Shown: piece after piece, positions 25,031 through 33,277 of the stretch | Layout of the letters: every line of letters begins with the position of its first letter | Position numbering within the stretch: position 1 is the stretch's first letter | Source of the DNA: CBFHSF01 sp965661055 | Lineage (GTDB): Bacteria; Bacteroidota; Bacteroidia; Flavobacteriales; Schleiferiaceae | NCBI GenBank assembly: GCA_965661055.1 | Contig: CBFICS010000011.1 | Span: 8,476 to 72,475 of the forward strand | Length of the DNA stretch: 64,000 bases | Direction of reading: 5' to 3' | Program-made: the position numbers and the translations under genes | Notes under the pieces: model-generated | What the model was told of the DNA's origin: nothing | Database searches by the model: none | The model's input: the letters and a program-made list of their open reading frames with translations, nothing else

Positions 25031-25771
25031 ATGAAAAACATCTTTTTACTCTTACTCACTCTTTGTACAACCTTGTCCTTTTCTCAAAACATAAAAGGAT
25101 TAACAAAAGTAAAGGGTACCGACGGACAAGACTTTCAACTGGCTGATTCGGTAGAAGTTTATACTTATCCGCCGAAAGGCGGCCAATTTAAAATTGGAAT
25201 TAACGTATTGGTTGAAGAGAGCCAATTCAACGAAGAAGACAGCACCCTACTAAGCGATTCTAAATTTTTTAATGTAGAAAAAGAAACTCTAGGAAAGTCT
25301 TTATCACAAATAAAAGTTACCGAATTCAAAAGACCAGAACCCTATAGACTCAGAAACTATTATTGGGTCCACCTTGAAGGGGAAGTGAGTCAAAGAAACA
25401 TACATAGAAAAACCATTGTTAACGAAGAGCTTTTTGAAGCAATGAACAACTCAAAACGTGGGTTAAGAGGTCCAGAGCTTGAAGAGTTTATTCAGCGTTT
25501 TAACTTTACACTGGATGAGTCTTCAGAATTGCCGGTATATGTTTATTTGAGAAAAAACAAGGACCTCAAAGAAGATCCTTCATTTAGAATAATTCTCATC
25601 ATGAGAGGGTCTACTTTGTTGTGTGTGATCAGTAATGAAGTTGAATTTCCGGTAAAGGAATACAAGGCCATTGAAGAAGAGCTGGGATATACTTTTACCT
25701 ATTTCTCTAAGCCTAACAGTAGGCTTAAGGAACAAATATTAGATATAGCCTATAAATACACACCGTTATAA
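25031..25771 (+). CDS. Secreted hypothetical protein
   Basis: A 246-residue protein with a clean signal peptide (MKNIFLLLLTLCTTLSFSQN). The mature part is mixed alpha/beta with many charged residues and no recognised motif. It starts 3 bp after the stop of the LuxE-like gene, so the two are almost certainly co-transcribed and perhaps translationally coupled. No terminator follows directly on this strand; the hairpin at 25867-25891 belongs to tyrS but may serve both. I do not recognise a family. Confidence 0.6.
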   Translation: MKNIFLLLLTLCTTLSFSQNIKGLTKVKGTDGQDFQLADSVEVYTYPPKGGQFKIGINVLVEESQFNEEDSTLLSDSKFFNVEKETLGKSLSQIKVTEFKRPEPYRLRNYYWVHLEGEVSQRNIHRKTIVNEELFEAMNNSKRGLRGPELEEFIQRFNFTLDESSELPVYVYLRKNKDLKEDPSFRIILIMRGSTLLCVISNEVEFPVKEYKAIEEELGYTFTYFSKPNSRLKEQILDIAYKYTPL

Positions 25772-25863
25772 ATTACCAACTTATGGGTATTTTTAAGGAC
25801 TGATAATTTGCACATTTTTGACCCAGAACAAAATTAGTCCCTAGGTAACCCAAAGGCTTAGTA

Positions 25864-25899
25864 AATAAAAAGCCCCGAGAACCGTCGGGGCTTTTTTTA
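25864..25899 (-). terminator. Terminator of tyrS (bidirectional)
   Basis: Stem AAAAGCCCCGA / TCGGGGCTTTT (11 bp) with the loop GAACCG, directly after the tyrS stop codon, with A/T tracts on both sides. It can also stop the secreted-protein transcript coming from the other direction. Confidence 0.88.
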
Positions 25900-27180
25900 T
25901 TCTACTATTATTAAGAAGTAGTTTTTCTTTCCTTTTTGGACCAAGATGTATTTGTCGTTTAAGAGATCGTGATTAGAGACCTCATAGTCAACGCCAACTT
26001 TTGACTTGTTGATGGCAATTCCGTTTGCCTGAGCCATTTTTCTCGCCTCTCCTTTACTAGGTAGTACTTGGGTTTCGGTGGCTAAAAATTCAACAATGTT
26101 TATTTTTTCATCGAGGGTAGATTTAGCAATCGTAAACTGGGGTACTCCTTCAAAAACACTGAGTAAAGTTCTCTCGTCAATAGAACGCAATACTTCTTCC
26201 GTAGCTTTACCAAACAGAATTTCTGAAGCTTTTACTGCATTTTCTAAATCAGCTTTAGAGTGAACTCTTTCTGTAATTTCTTCTGCCAATGCTTTTTGAA
26301 GAACTCTTAAGTGAGGTGCTTGATCGTGTTCAGCAATAATGGCTTCAATCTCTTCTCTTCCCTTAAGAGAGAATATTTTGATATATCCCTTGGCATCTTC
26401 GTCGGCCGCGTTTAACCAAAACTGGTAAAAAGCGTACGGAGAAGTTTTATTCGCATCTAACCATACGTTTCCGCCTTCTGTCTTTCCGAACTTGGTGCCA
26501 TCGGCTTTTTTAATCAGCGGGGTGGTCAAAGCAAAGGCTTCACCGCCTTCCATTCTACGAATTAACTCTGTTCCCGTAGTGATGTTTCCCCATTGGTCAG
26601 ATCCTCCCATTTGAAGACTGATGCCCTTGTTTTTCCAAAGGTGAAAGAAGTCATATCCTTGAATCAACTGGTAGCTAAATTCAGTAAATGAAATTCCGCT
26701 GTCAAGCCTAGATTTTACAGAATCTTTGGCCATCATATAATTTACAGTTATGTGTTTACCCACATCTCTGATAAAGTCTAAAAATGAAAATTCTTTAAAC
26801 CAATCGTAGTTGTTTACTACTTCTGCAGAGTTCTCTCCGCAGTTAAAGTCTAAGAATTTTTCAAGCTGAGCCTTTTGACATGATAAATTGTGGTTCAATT
26901 GCTCATTGTCAAGAAGCTTTCTTTCGGCCGACTTAAAACTCGGATCACCGACCATTCCCGTAGCACCTCCTACAAGGGCAATGGGTTTATGTCCGCATCT
27001 CTGAAAGTGAACCAATGTCATGATTTGCACTAAGTTACCTACTCCTAAAGAATCTGCCGTTGGATCAAACCCAATATAGGCGGTAGTCATCTCTTTAGTG
27101 AGTTTTTCTTCCGTTCCTGGCATGATGTCGTGCAACATTCCGCGCCATTTGAGTTCTTCTACAAAATTCTTTTCCATCAT
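25897..27180 (-). CDS. tyrS: Tyrosyl-tRNA synthetase TyrS
   Basis: Charges tRNA(Tyr) with tyrosine. The 427-residue protein is the bacterial type: AYIGFDPTADSLGVGNLVQI with the HIGH-like GVGN, QLIQGYDFFHLWKNKGISLQMGGSDQWGNITTG compressed around the tyrosine pocket, KFGKTEGGNVWLD as the KMSKS-like loop, and a C-terminal S4-like RNA-binding domain with VGVDYEVSNHDLLNDKYILV. The start could be either of two adjacent ATG codons. A terminator follows at once. It is divergent from the epimerase gene; no promoter motif is obvious in the 129-bp gap. Confidence 0.95.
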   Translation of the reverse strand: MMEKNFVEELKWRGMLHDIMPGTEEKLTKEMTTAYIGFDPTADSLGVGNLVQIMTLVHFQRCGHKPIALVGGATGMVGDPSFKSAERKLLDNEQLNHNLSCQKAQLEKFLDFNCGENSAEVVNNYDWFKEFSFLDFIRDVGKHITVNYMMAKDSVKSRLDSGISFTEFSYQLIQGYDFFHLWKNKGISLQMGGSDQWGNITTGTELIRRMEGGEAFALTTPLIKKADGTKFGKTEGGNVWLDANKTSPYAFYQFWLNAADEDAKGYIKIFSLKGREEIEAIIAEHDQAPHLRVLQKALAEEITERVHSKADLENAVKASEILFGKATEEVLRSIDERTLLSVFEGVPQFTIAKSTLDEKINIVEFLATETQVLPSKGEARKMAQANGIAINKSKVGVDYEVSNHDLLNDKYILVQKGKKNYFLIIVE

Positions 27181-27309
27181 TTTTTCTCGAATTGCAATGT
27201 ATGTTTCTAAATCAACGAAGTTTTATTTCCGCTGACCCAAATAATTTTTCCAAATTTGCTTCAAAAATAGGGTTTTATCAGCCATATTGTAATAATTTAA
27301 ACCATCAAT

Positions 27310-28323
27310 ATGATTCTTGTTACGGGAGGTACGGGATTACTCGGTAGTCATTTGCTTTATTCACTTACTTCTAAAGGTGAAAAAGTGCGCGCGGTTAAAC
27401 GTCCGTCAAGCAACTTGGCTCCCGTAAAGCATGTCTTTTCATATTACTCTTCTCACTACGAAGAGCTCTTTAAGACGATTGAATGGGTAGATTGCGACTT
27501 GTTTGATGTACATAGTGTGCAAGATGTTTTTGAAGGAATAAAGACGGTGTACCACTGTGCGGCCATCGTTTCTTTTTATCCTTCTGATGCCTATAAAATG
27601 ATTTCTGAAAATCCGTTGATTACTGGTAACTTGATCAATGAGGCGCTTTCGCGGGAAGGTGTGGAATTTTGTCATGTAAGCTCTGTCGCTGCCTTGGGTC
27701 GCACGGATAAAAATGAAATGTTGACAGAAAAATCTCTGTGGACAGATTCTCCGGAAAATTCAAATTATGCCAAGAGTAAGTACTTGGCCGAAATGGAAGT
27801 TTGGCGAGGAATTGAAGAAGGGCTAAAGGCAACGATTGTCAATCCGTGTATAATATTAGGTCCTGGGTTTTGGCAAGGGGGCTCTGGAAAGTTGTTTTCT
27901 AGTGTGTATTCAGAATTTCCCTATTACACAGAAGGAGTAAATGCCTTTGTAGACGTTAGAGATGTGGTAGACATCATGATGCAGTTGGTAGAAAAAGGAT
28001 GCTGGGGTGAACGTTTTTTAACAACCGCAGAAAACAAAACCTATCAAGAGCTCTTCAATATGATGGCCGATGAACTAAAAGTCAAAAGACCGCATAAAAA
28101 GCCTTCGCCTTTTGTTATGGGCATGGTGTGGAGGATTGAATGGCTGAGAAGTCTCTTGTTTAAATCAAAGCCATTAATTACTAAAGAAACCGCAAGGTCT
28201 TCTAGAGGTAAATATCATTACTCAAGCGAAAAGGTAAAGCAAAGGTTGAATTTTACTTTTCGTCCTCTATCTTCTTCAATAAAGAGTTTTTCGGAGCATT
28301 TTTTGAGAGACCTTGAGAAATAG
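27310..28323 (+). CDS. NAD-dependent epimerase/dehydratase family protein
   Basis: A 337-residue extended SDR protein. VTGGTGLLGSHLLYSL (4-19) is the nucleotide loop, VYHCAAIVSFYP the adenine-site strand, and SNYAKSKYLAEMEVW the YxxxK-type catalytic region (here the Tyr is in NYAKSK). It resembles the dihydroflavonol reductase-like group that is widespread in Bacteroidota; the true substrate is unknown. Its last 71 bp overlap the DUF4296 gene on the opposite strand, the largest overlap in the window. One copy of the dispersed palindrome lies at 27644-27654. Confidence 0.8.
   Translation: MILVTGGTGLLGSHLLYSLTSKGEKVRAVKRPSSNLAPVKHVFSYYSSHYEELFKTIEWVDCDLFDVHSVQDVFEGIKTVYHCAAIVSFYPSDAYKMISENPLITGNLINEALSREGVEFCHVSSVAALGRTDKNEMLTEKSLWTDSPENSNYAKSKYLAEMEVWRGIEEGLKATIVNPCIILGPGFWQGGSGKLFSSVYSEFPYYTEGVNAFVDVRDVVDIMMQLVEKGCWGERFLTTAENKTYQELFNMMADELKVKRPHKKPSPFVMGMVWRIEWLRSLLFKSKPLITKETARSSRGKYHYSSEKVKQRLNFTFRPLSSSIKSFSEHFLRDLEK
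27644..27654. repeat. Dispersed palindrome copy 3 (CGCTTTCGCGG)
   Basis: An 11-base match inside the epimerase gene, followed by GAA as in the longest copy. Here it encodes LSRE, a different frame from copy 1. Confidence 0.6.
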
Positions 28324-28714
28324 ATTCCTTTACCTGTTCCTTTAGTTCTTCAGGTACTTCCTTTTTTGCGTTTTTCTGCAGGTCAACTTCAATTTGTTGA
28401 AGGTTGATGATCACTTCGCCAAACATCTCTGACGACCTTTTTGGGTGGACGCTGTACCAAGAAAAGCTCGTGTCAAATTCTGCTTGCGTAATTTGGTATT
28501 TCTCCCAAATGGTTTTGTAGTAAGAGGCTAACTTTAAAGTGTCTGACAATACACCATCTCCCGTTCGGGCTCCTTCAATCAACAAAACGTCCGTCATGAC
28601 CTTGGTCATTTTTTGCTGATCAATGATGTAGTCAGGCACAGGTTCATTCTCGTTGGTTCGGCTGCAAGCCAAAACAACAAGAGCTATCAACCCTATTTTA
28701 ACGATTGAATTCAA
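28253..28714 (-). CDS. DUF4296 lipoprotein
   Basis: A 153-residue lipoprotein with lipobox-like VLAC (C17) after a hydrophobic signal. The core PDYIIDQQKMTKVMTDVLLIEGAR, followed by YYKTIWEKYQITQAEFDTSFSWYSVHP, is the DUF4296 signature, a Bacteroidota family of unknown function. It overlaps pyrC upstream by 17 bp on the same strand, so the two are coupled. Its C-terminal Lys/Glu-rich tail, about 23 codons, overlaps the epimerase gene on the other strand. The order GT2-pyrC-DUF4296-epimerase recurs in flavobacteria as I recall it. Confidence 0.82.
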   Translation of the reverse strand: MNSIVKIGLIALVVLACSRTNENEPVPDYIIDQQKMTKVMTDVLLIEGARTGDGVLSDTLKLASYYKTIWEKYQITQAEFDTSFSWYSVHPKRSSEMFGEVIINLQQIEVDLQKNAKKEVPEELKEQVKESISQGLSKNAPKNSLLKKIEDEK

Positions 28715-30038
28715 GAGCTTTTCCTTGGTGAGCGGTTTCTACCTTTCCGTTTTCAAAAACGACGTTTCCGTTAACAAAAGTATGAGTTACTCTAGATTTA
28801 AAAGAAGTTCCTTCAAACGGAGACCACTTGGCCTTGCAAAGAATATTGTCTTTAGAAACGGTCCATGGTGAAGAAGGATCTATCAAAACAAGGTCAGCAA
28901 AGTAACCTTCTCTCAAAAATCCACGTTGGTCAATTTTGAAGAGTTTTGCAGGGTTGTGACACATCTTTTCTACCATTTTTTCAATAGATAGCTTGCCTTG
29001 TTTCACAAACTCCATCATGGCTACTAAAGAGTGTTGAACTAATGGACCACCACTAGGTGCAGAAGGATATTTATTTGCTTTTTCTTCAAGCGTATGAGGC
29101 GCGTGGTCCGTTGCAATAACATCAATGCGTCCGTCTAGAACAGCATCCCAAATTTGATTTTTATCGGCTTCGGTTTTTACCGCCGGGTTCCACTTAATGA
29201 GAGACCCTTTTTTGTCGTAGAAAGAATCGTCAAACCACAAGTGATGAATACAAGCTTCTGCGGTGATCTTCTTTTTTTCTAAAGGCTCTTTGGTGAAAAG
29301 CGTGGTTTCAATTCCTGTAGAAATATGAAAAACGTGTAAACGAGTTCCGTGTTTTTTTGCCAAGTCTACTGCCATTGAGCTTGAAAGGTAGCATGCCTCT
29401 GCAGACCGAATTAACGGGTGGTAAGAAAACGGAATGTCATCGCCAAACTGGTCGTGGTATTTGGCATAGTTAGCCTTAATAGTTGCCTCATCTTCACAGT
29501 GCGTGATGATTTGATTGTCTACTTGGCTAAAGATTTTTTCTAGAGCCACCAAGTCATCTACCAACATGTTTCCGGTGCTTGATCCCATAAAAATCTTTAC
29601 CCCCGGAACCTTTTTGTTGTCTGCCTTCAACAACTCTTCAAGGTTGTCATTGGTAGCCCCTAGGTTAAAAGCGTAGTTGGCAATTGACTTTTGACTTGCC
29701 AGGTCGTATTTGTCTTGTAATTTTTCAATTGTGGTAGCCTGAGGTACTGTGTTGGGTTGTTCTATATAAGAAGTAGTTCCTCCCGCGACAGCGGCTATAC
29801 TCTCTGAGTGAATGTCACCTTTATGAGTTAGTCCAGGCTCTCTAAAGTGAACTTGGTCATCAATAATTCCTGGAAGTAAGTACTTGCCATTGGCATCTAT
29901 TACTCGGGTTTCGGCTTTTTTGTGAGAAATGTTTTGGTCAATTTTCTCAATGCGTCCATTTTCAATTAATAAATCGCCAAAAAAGGTTTTTCCTTCATTG
30001 ACCATTTTAGCATTCTTGATAAGAATAGATTTTGACAT
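28698..30038 (-). CDS. pyrC: Dihydroorotase PyrC
   Basis: Closes carbamoyl-aspartate to dihydroorotate, the third step of pyrimidine synthesis. The 446-residue protein is the longer class I type. Metal-site motifs are DDQVHFREPGLTHKGD (the HxR pair in strand 1), THCEDE, LHVFHIST and IATDHAPHTLEEK, with the C-terminal DLVLIDPSSPWTV. It follows the GT2 gene with a 49-bp gap and overlaps DUF4296 by 17 bp. A variant copy of the dispersed palindrome lies at 29783-29794. Confidence 0.93.
   Translation of the reverse strand: MSKSILIKNAKMVNEGKTFFGDLLIENGRIEKIDQNISHKKAETRVIDANGKYLLPGIIDDQVHFREPGLTHKGDIHSESIAAVAGGTTSYIEQPNTVPQATTIEKLQDKYDLASQKSIANYAFNLGATNDNLEELLKADNKKVPGVKIFMGSSTGNMLVDDLVALEKIFSQVDNQIITHCEDEATIKANYAKYHDQFGDDIPFSYHPLIRSAEACYLSSSMAVDLAKKHGTRLHVFHISTGIETTLFTKEPLEKKKITAEACIHHLWFDDSFYDKKGSLIKWNPAVKTEADKNQIWDAVLDGRIDVIATDHAPHTLEEKANKYPSAPSGGPLVQHSLVAMMEFVKQGKLSIEKMVEKMCHNPAKLFKIDQRGFLREGYFADLVLIDPSSPWTVSKDNILCKAKWSPFEGTSFKSRVTHTFVNGNVVFENGKVETAHQGKALEFNR
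29783..29794. repeat. Dispersed palindrome copy 4, variant (CCGCGACAGCGG)
   Basis: One base differs from the 12-base core. On the coding strand of pyrC it encodes AVAG (in AAVAGGT), the same frame as copy 1. Confidence 0.45.
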
Positions 30039-30087
30039 TTTGACTAGGAATTTATTGGGGTAAATATCGTGAAACTAGAGTAAAAAA

Positions 30088-30825
30088 TCAGTTTTTTTGC
30101 TGATAGGTTTTAAAAAGGCTAGACAGTTTTAAACTGATAACCCCAAAGATGGCTTCTTTAATAATGCCTTTAGACATTTTTGAAGTTCCTTTGGTTCTGT
30201 CTGTAAAAATCACAGGCACTTCTACCAAGTTAAATCCGAATTTCCAAGCTTTAAACTTCATTTCTATTTGAAAGGCATAACCCACAAACTTGATTTTGTT
30301 AAAGCGAATATGCTCTAGAACTCTTCGGCGGTAGCAAATAAATCCAGCGGTAGTGTCTTGAATGGGCAGCCCCGTAACAAAGCGAACGTATTTTGAAGCA
30401 AAGAAAGAAAGCAAAACCCTACTCATGGGCCAGTTGACCACATTTACCCCAGTAATGTACCTCGAGCCAATGGATAAATCGCCACCGTCTTCGGCACATG
30501 CTTTATAAAGTTTGGTAAGGTCTTTGGGGTTGTGACTAAAGTCGGCATCCATTTCAAAAATGAACTCATAATTTCTTTCAAGGGCCCATTTAAACCCGTG
30601 TAAGTACGCGGTACCAAGACCCATTTTGCCAGAACGTTCAGAAAGAAATAGTTGATTGGGGAATTCTTTTTGAAGTCCCTTAACTATTTCACCGGTACCA
30701 TCAGGAGATCCGTCGTCGACAATTAGGATGTGGAATTCTTTTTTCAAACCAAAAACCGTACGGATAATATCAACAATATTATCTTTTTCGTTATACGTTG
30801 GAATTACAACTAAGGCGTCTGACAA
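30088..30825 (-). CDS. Polyprenol monophosphomannose synthase-like GT2
   Basis: A 245-residue family 2 glycosyltransferase similar to dolichol-phosphate mannose synthases, which move a sugar from a nucleotide donor to a polyprenyl phosphate at the membrane. It shows VVIPTYNEKDNIVDII (6-21), DDGSPDGTGEIV and EMDADFSHNPKDL (the DxD metal site), plus GSRYITGVNVVNWP. It lacks the C-terminal membrane helices found in some relatives. It heads the pyrC-DUF4296 transcript, with an exact -7 element at 30851-30858. Confidence 0.88.
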   Translation of the reverse strand: MSDALVVIPTYNEKDNIVDIIRTVFGLKKEFHILIVDDGSPDGTGEIVKGLQKEFPNQLFLSERSGKMGLGTAYLHGFKWALERNYEFIFEMDADFSHNPKDLTKLYKACAEDGGDLSIGSRYITGVNVVNWPMSRVLLSFFASKYVRFVTGLPIQDTTAGFICYRRRVLEHIRFNKIKFVGYAFQIEMKFKAWKFGFNLVEVPVIFTDRTKGTSKMSKGIIKEAIFGVISLKLSSLFKTYQQKN

Positions 30826-30850
30826 TTTCTTTCGGTTTTTTAATGAATGT

Positions 30851-30858
30851 CAAATGTA
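30851..30858 (-). promoter_or_regulatory. -7 element for the GT2-pyrC-DUF4296 unit
   Basis: TACATTTG on the minus strand, an exact TAnnTTTG match, 25 nt before the GT2 ATG. Confidence 0.5.
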
Positions 30859-30898
30859 ATCAAATAGTAGTTTTAAATTAAATGGAATTATTTATTGG

Positions 30899-30927
30899 TT
30901 GTTTTTTAACATTCACCGCTAACTTTA
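30899..30927 (+). promoter_or_regulatory. Possible promoter of the histidine kinase gene
   Basis: TTG (30899-30901), an 18-nt spacer, then TAACTTTA (30920-30927), one base off TAnnTTTG. It ends 17 nt before the ATG. Confidence 0.35.
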
Positions 30928-30944
30928 GCTAATTTCACCCTCGT

Positions 30945-32096
30945 ATGGATATCTACAACAACAAAAATGTTTGGAAACTTACCCTACTGTTCATGGCTGT
31001 GCTTATTGGGGTAGGAACTCTCTGGTACACAGAGTCTTTTCTTAAAGAACTCAGGCACGAGGAAGAGAAGAATATTAAAATTTGGGCCGACGCGGTAACG
31101 GTGGCGGCTTCTTCTACCTCTGGCGAGGATTTGTCTTTTGCCATTTCTATTATTGAAAACAACAGTACCGTTCCGGTTATTTTGGTCGATGATAAGGGCA
31201 ATATTATAGCTTCTCGAAACTTGAAAAAAGGCAAGGAGAACGACGAAGACTATCTGGAGAAGCAAATTGTCAAAATGGCTTTAGAGCACGACCCTATAGA
31301 AATACCGTACCTAGACAACAGCAAAAACTTCCTGTACTTTAGTGAGTCAGTGATGTTGACCAAATTGAGAGTCTATCCGGTGGTAATGCTGGTGGTGATT
31401 GCCCTTTTTGTAGGGATTGCTTATCTAGCCTTTTCAAGTTCTAGAAAAGCAGAGCAAAATAGAGTTTGGACAGGAATGGCCAAAGAAACGGCTCATCAAA
31501 TCGGAACTCCGTTGAGTTCACTGATGGGGTGGATAGAGATTTTGCGGACACAAAATACCGATGAAAGCATGTTGAAAGAGATGGAAAACGACATTTCTCG
31601 TTTAACCATTATCACCGAAAGATTTTCAAAAATCGGATCTCAGCCCAAGCTTGAAAAGGGAGATGTTAAGGAACTCATTGAACAATCGGTAACCTATTTT
31701 AAAAGGAGAATTAGTCAAAAAATTGACTTGTCATTTACCACCGATGACCTAAACTCTTTTCACGTGATTATGAATCCGCAACTCATGGGGTGGGTAATTG
31801 AAAACCTCATTAGAAATGCAGTAGATGCCATTGAACGTGAAGGATCCATAAAAATTCATGTTTCAGAAAGCGCAAAGTATTTAAAAATAGAAGTTGAAGA
31901 CACCGGTAAAGGAATACCGTACCGTCAGCTCAAAGCCGTTTTTCGTCCTGGGTTTACCACCAAGTCAAGAGGTTGGGGTCTCGGACTTTCCTTGGCAAAG
32001 AGAATAGTAGAAAACTATCACAAAGGCAAGATTTCGGTTGCCAAAAGTGAACTGGGATCGGGTACTACTTTTAGAATTTCACTTCCCAAGGCATAA
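30945..32096 (+). CDS. Sensor histidine kinase, orphan
   Basis: A 383-residue membrane kinase. One helix at about 11-28, an extracytoplasmic region of about 110 residues, and a second helix at about 143-163 come before the kinase core, with no HAMP domain. The phospho-acceptor is H184 in MAKETAHQIGTPLSSLMGW; the ATP site has NLIRNAVDAIE (N box), EDTGKGIPY (G1) and SRGWGLGLSLAKRIVENY (G2). No response regulator is adjacent, so its partner lies elsewhere. It shares the sequence TAATG with hemW (stop and start overlap by one base), which implies translational coupling. Confidence 0.88.
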   Translation: MDIYNNKNVWKLTLLFMAVLIGVGTLWYTESFLKELRHEEEKNIKIWADAVTVAASSTSGEDLSFAISIIENNSTVPVILVDDKGNIIASRNLKKGKENDEDYLEKQIVKMALEHDPIEIPYLDNSKNFLYFSESVMLTKLRVYPVVMLVVIALFVGIAYLAFSSSRKAEQNRVWTGMAKETAHQIGTPLSSLMGWIEILRTQNTDESMLKEMENDISRLTIITERFSKIGSQPKLEKGDVKELIEQSVTYFKRRISQKIDLSFTTDDLNSFHVIMNPQLMGWVIENLIRNAVDAIEREGSIKIHVSESAKYLKIEVEDTGKGIPYRQLKAVFRPGFTTKSRGWGLGLSLAKRIVENYHKGKISVAKSELGSGTTFRISLPKA

Positions 32097-33223
32097 TGGC
32101 TGGAATCTATCTTCACATACCGTTTTGTAGCAGAGCGTGTACCTATTGTGATTTTCACTTTAGCACAAAGATGGACACCTACCCAAGGGTGGTGAACGCC
32201 CTTTTACAAGAATTGAATCAACGTTCGTCTGAGTTAGATGGCCAAGGGGTTGAGTCTATTTACCTAGGTGGGGGCACTCCTTCTCTTTTGAAGAATAAAG
32301 ATTTAGAAGAAATTCTCAACACCATACATCGGCAGTTTTCAGTTTCTCCGCATGCCGAAATTACCCTAGAAGTAAACCCAGAAGACGTGACTCCTGAAAA
32401 AGCTCAATTTTGGAAGGCAGTGGGCATCAATCGCTTGAGTATGGGAATTCAATCTTTTCATGAAAAAGATTTGATTTTCATGAACAGAAATCATCATTCC
32501 CGCGAAAGCGAAACGGCCATTCTTGAAGTGCAAAAAGCAGGACTTGATAATTTGACCGTTGATTTGATTTACGGCTTGCCCAATGCTAGTCATGAAGAGT
32601 GGTTGTACAATGTAAAGAAGGCCATTGACATGGGAGTTCAACACCTGTCGTCATATGCCCTTACGGTGGAAGAGAAGACCGTTTTAGCCCATCAAATAAA
32701 AACTAAAAAGTTGCCTCCGCTTGACGAAGAACTTGCCCAAGAACAATTTTTTATGCTGGTTGATGAGGTTCAAAAAGCCGGATTTAGACATTATGAAATA
32801 TCGAATATGGCCTTGCCGGGATATGAGGCGCTTCACAATACAAATTACTGGAAGGGGGTTCCGTATTTAGGTATTGGACCGTCTGCTCATTCATACGACG
32901 GAGTAAACCGGCGATGGAATGTTTCTAACAACATAAAATACGCCGCGGGCATTGAAGCGGGAACGCGTTATTTTGAGGAAGAGTTTCTTACCGACAAAGA
33001 TCGTTTTAACGAAAGAATCATGACCGGATTGCGAATGGATACCGGGATTGACTTAGAAAGCCTCAAAAGTGATTTTCCAGAAAACTTCACTCAGTTTTTG
33101 TTGAGTGAAGCCCAACAAGACCTTACGAATAATCGGTTGACGTTGAAAAACAACCACCTAAAGGTAACTCCAGAGAACCGATTTTTTGCCGATGGCATTG
33201 CCGCAAACTTGTTTTTTATTTAA
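32096..33223 (+). CDS. hemW: Radical SAM heme chaperone HemW
   Basis: A 375-residue radical SAM protein of the HemW/HemN-like group that inserts heme into respiratory enzymes. The iron-sulfur site is C11-x3-C15-x2-C18 in FCSRACTYCDFHF, without the extra Cys of true coproporphyrinogen oxidase HemN, which favours HemW. LGGGTPSLL, EVNPEDVT, RLSMGIQSF and VDLIYGLP follow in order. It is coupled to the histidine kinase gene. A copy of the dispersed palindrome lies at 32500-32510 and encodes SRES. Confidence 0.9.
   Translation: MAGIYLHIPFCSRACTYCDFHFSTKMDTYPRVVNALLQELNQRSSELDGQGVESIYLGGGTPSLLKNKDLEEILNTIHRQFSVSPHAEITLEVNPEDVTPEKAQFWKAVGINRLSMGIQSFHEKDLIFMNRNHHSRESETAILEVQKAGLDNLTVDLIYGLPNASHEEWLYNVKKAIDMGVQHLSSYALTVEEKTVLAHQIKTKKLPPLDEELAQEQFFMLVDEVQKAGFRHYEISNMALPGYEALHNTNYWKGVPYLGIGPSAHSYDGVNRRWNVSNNIKYAAGIEAGTRYFEEEFLTDKDRFNERIMTGLRMDTGIDLESLKSDFPENFTQFLLSEAQQDLTNNRLTLKNNHLKVTPENRFFADGIAANLFFI
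32500..32510. repeat. Dispersed palindrome copy 5 (CCGCGAAAGCG)
   Basis: An 11-base match preceded by TTC, as in the mirror of the longest copy, inside hemW. Encodes SRES. Confidence 0.6.
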
Positions 33224-33240
33224 AGCTTTTAAAAAGAGCT

Positions 33241-33248
33241 TATATTTG
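33241..33248 (+). promoter_or_regulatory. -7 element for the cyclase gene
   Basis: TATATTTG, an exact TAnnTTTG match, ending 29 nt before the ATG at 33278. Confidence 0.5.
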
Positions 33249-33277
33249 AGGAAACACAAAAATCGAATCCAATTTTC

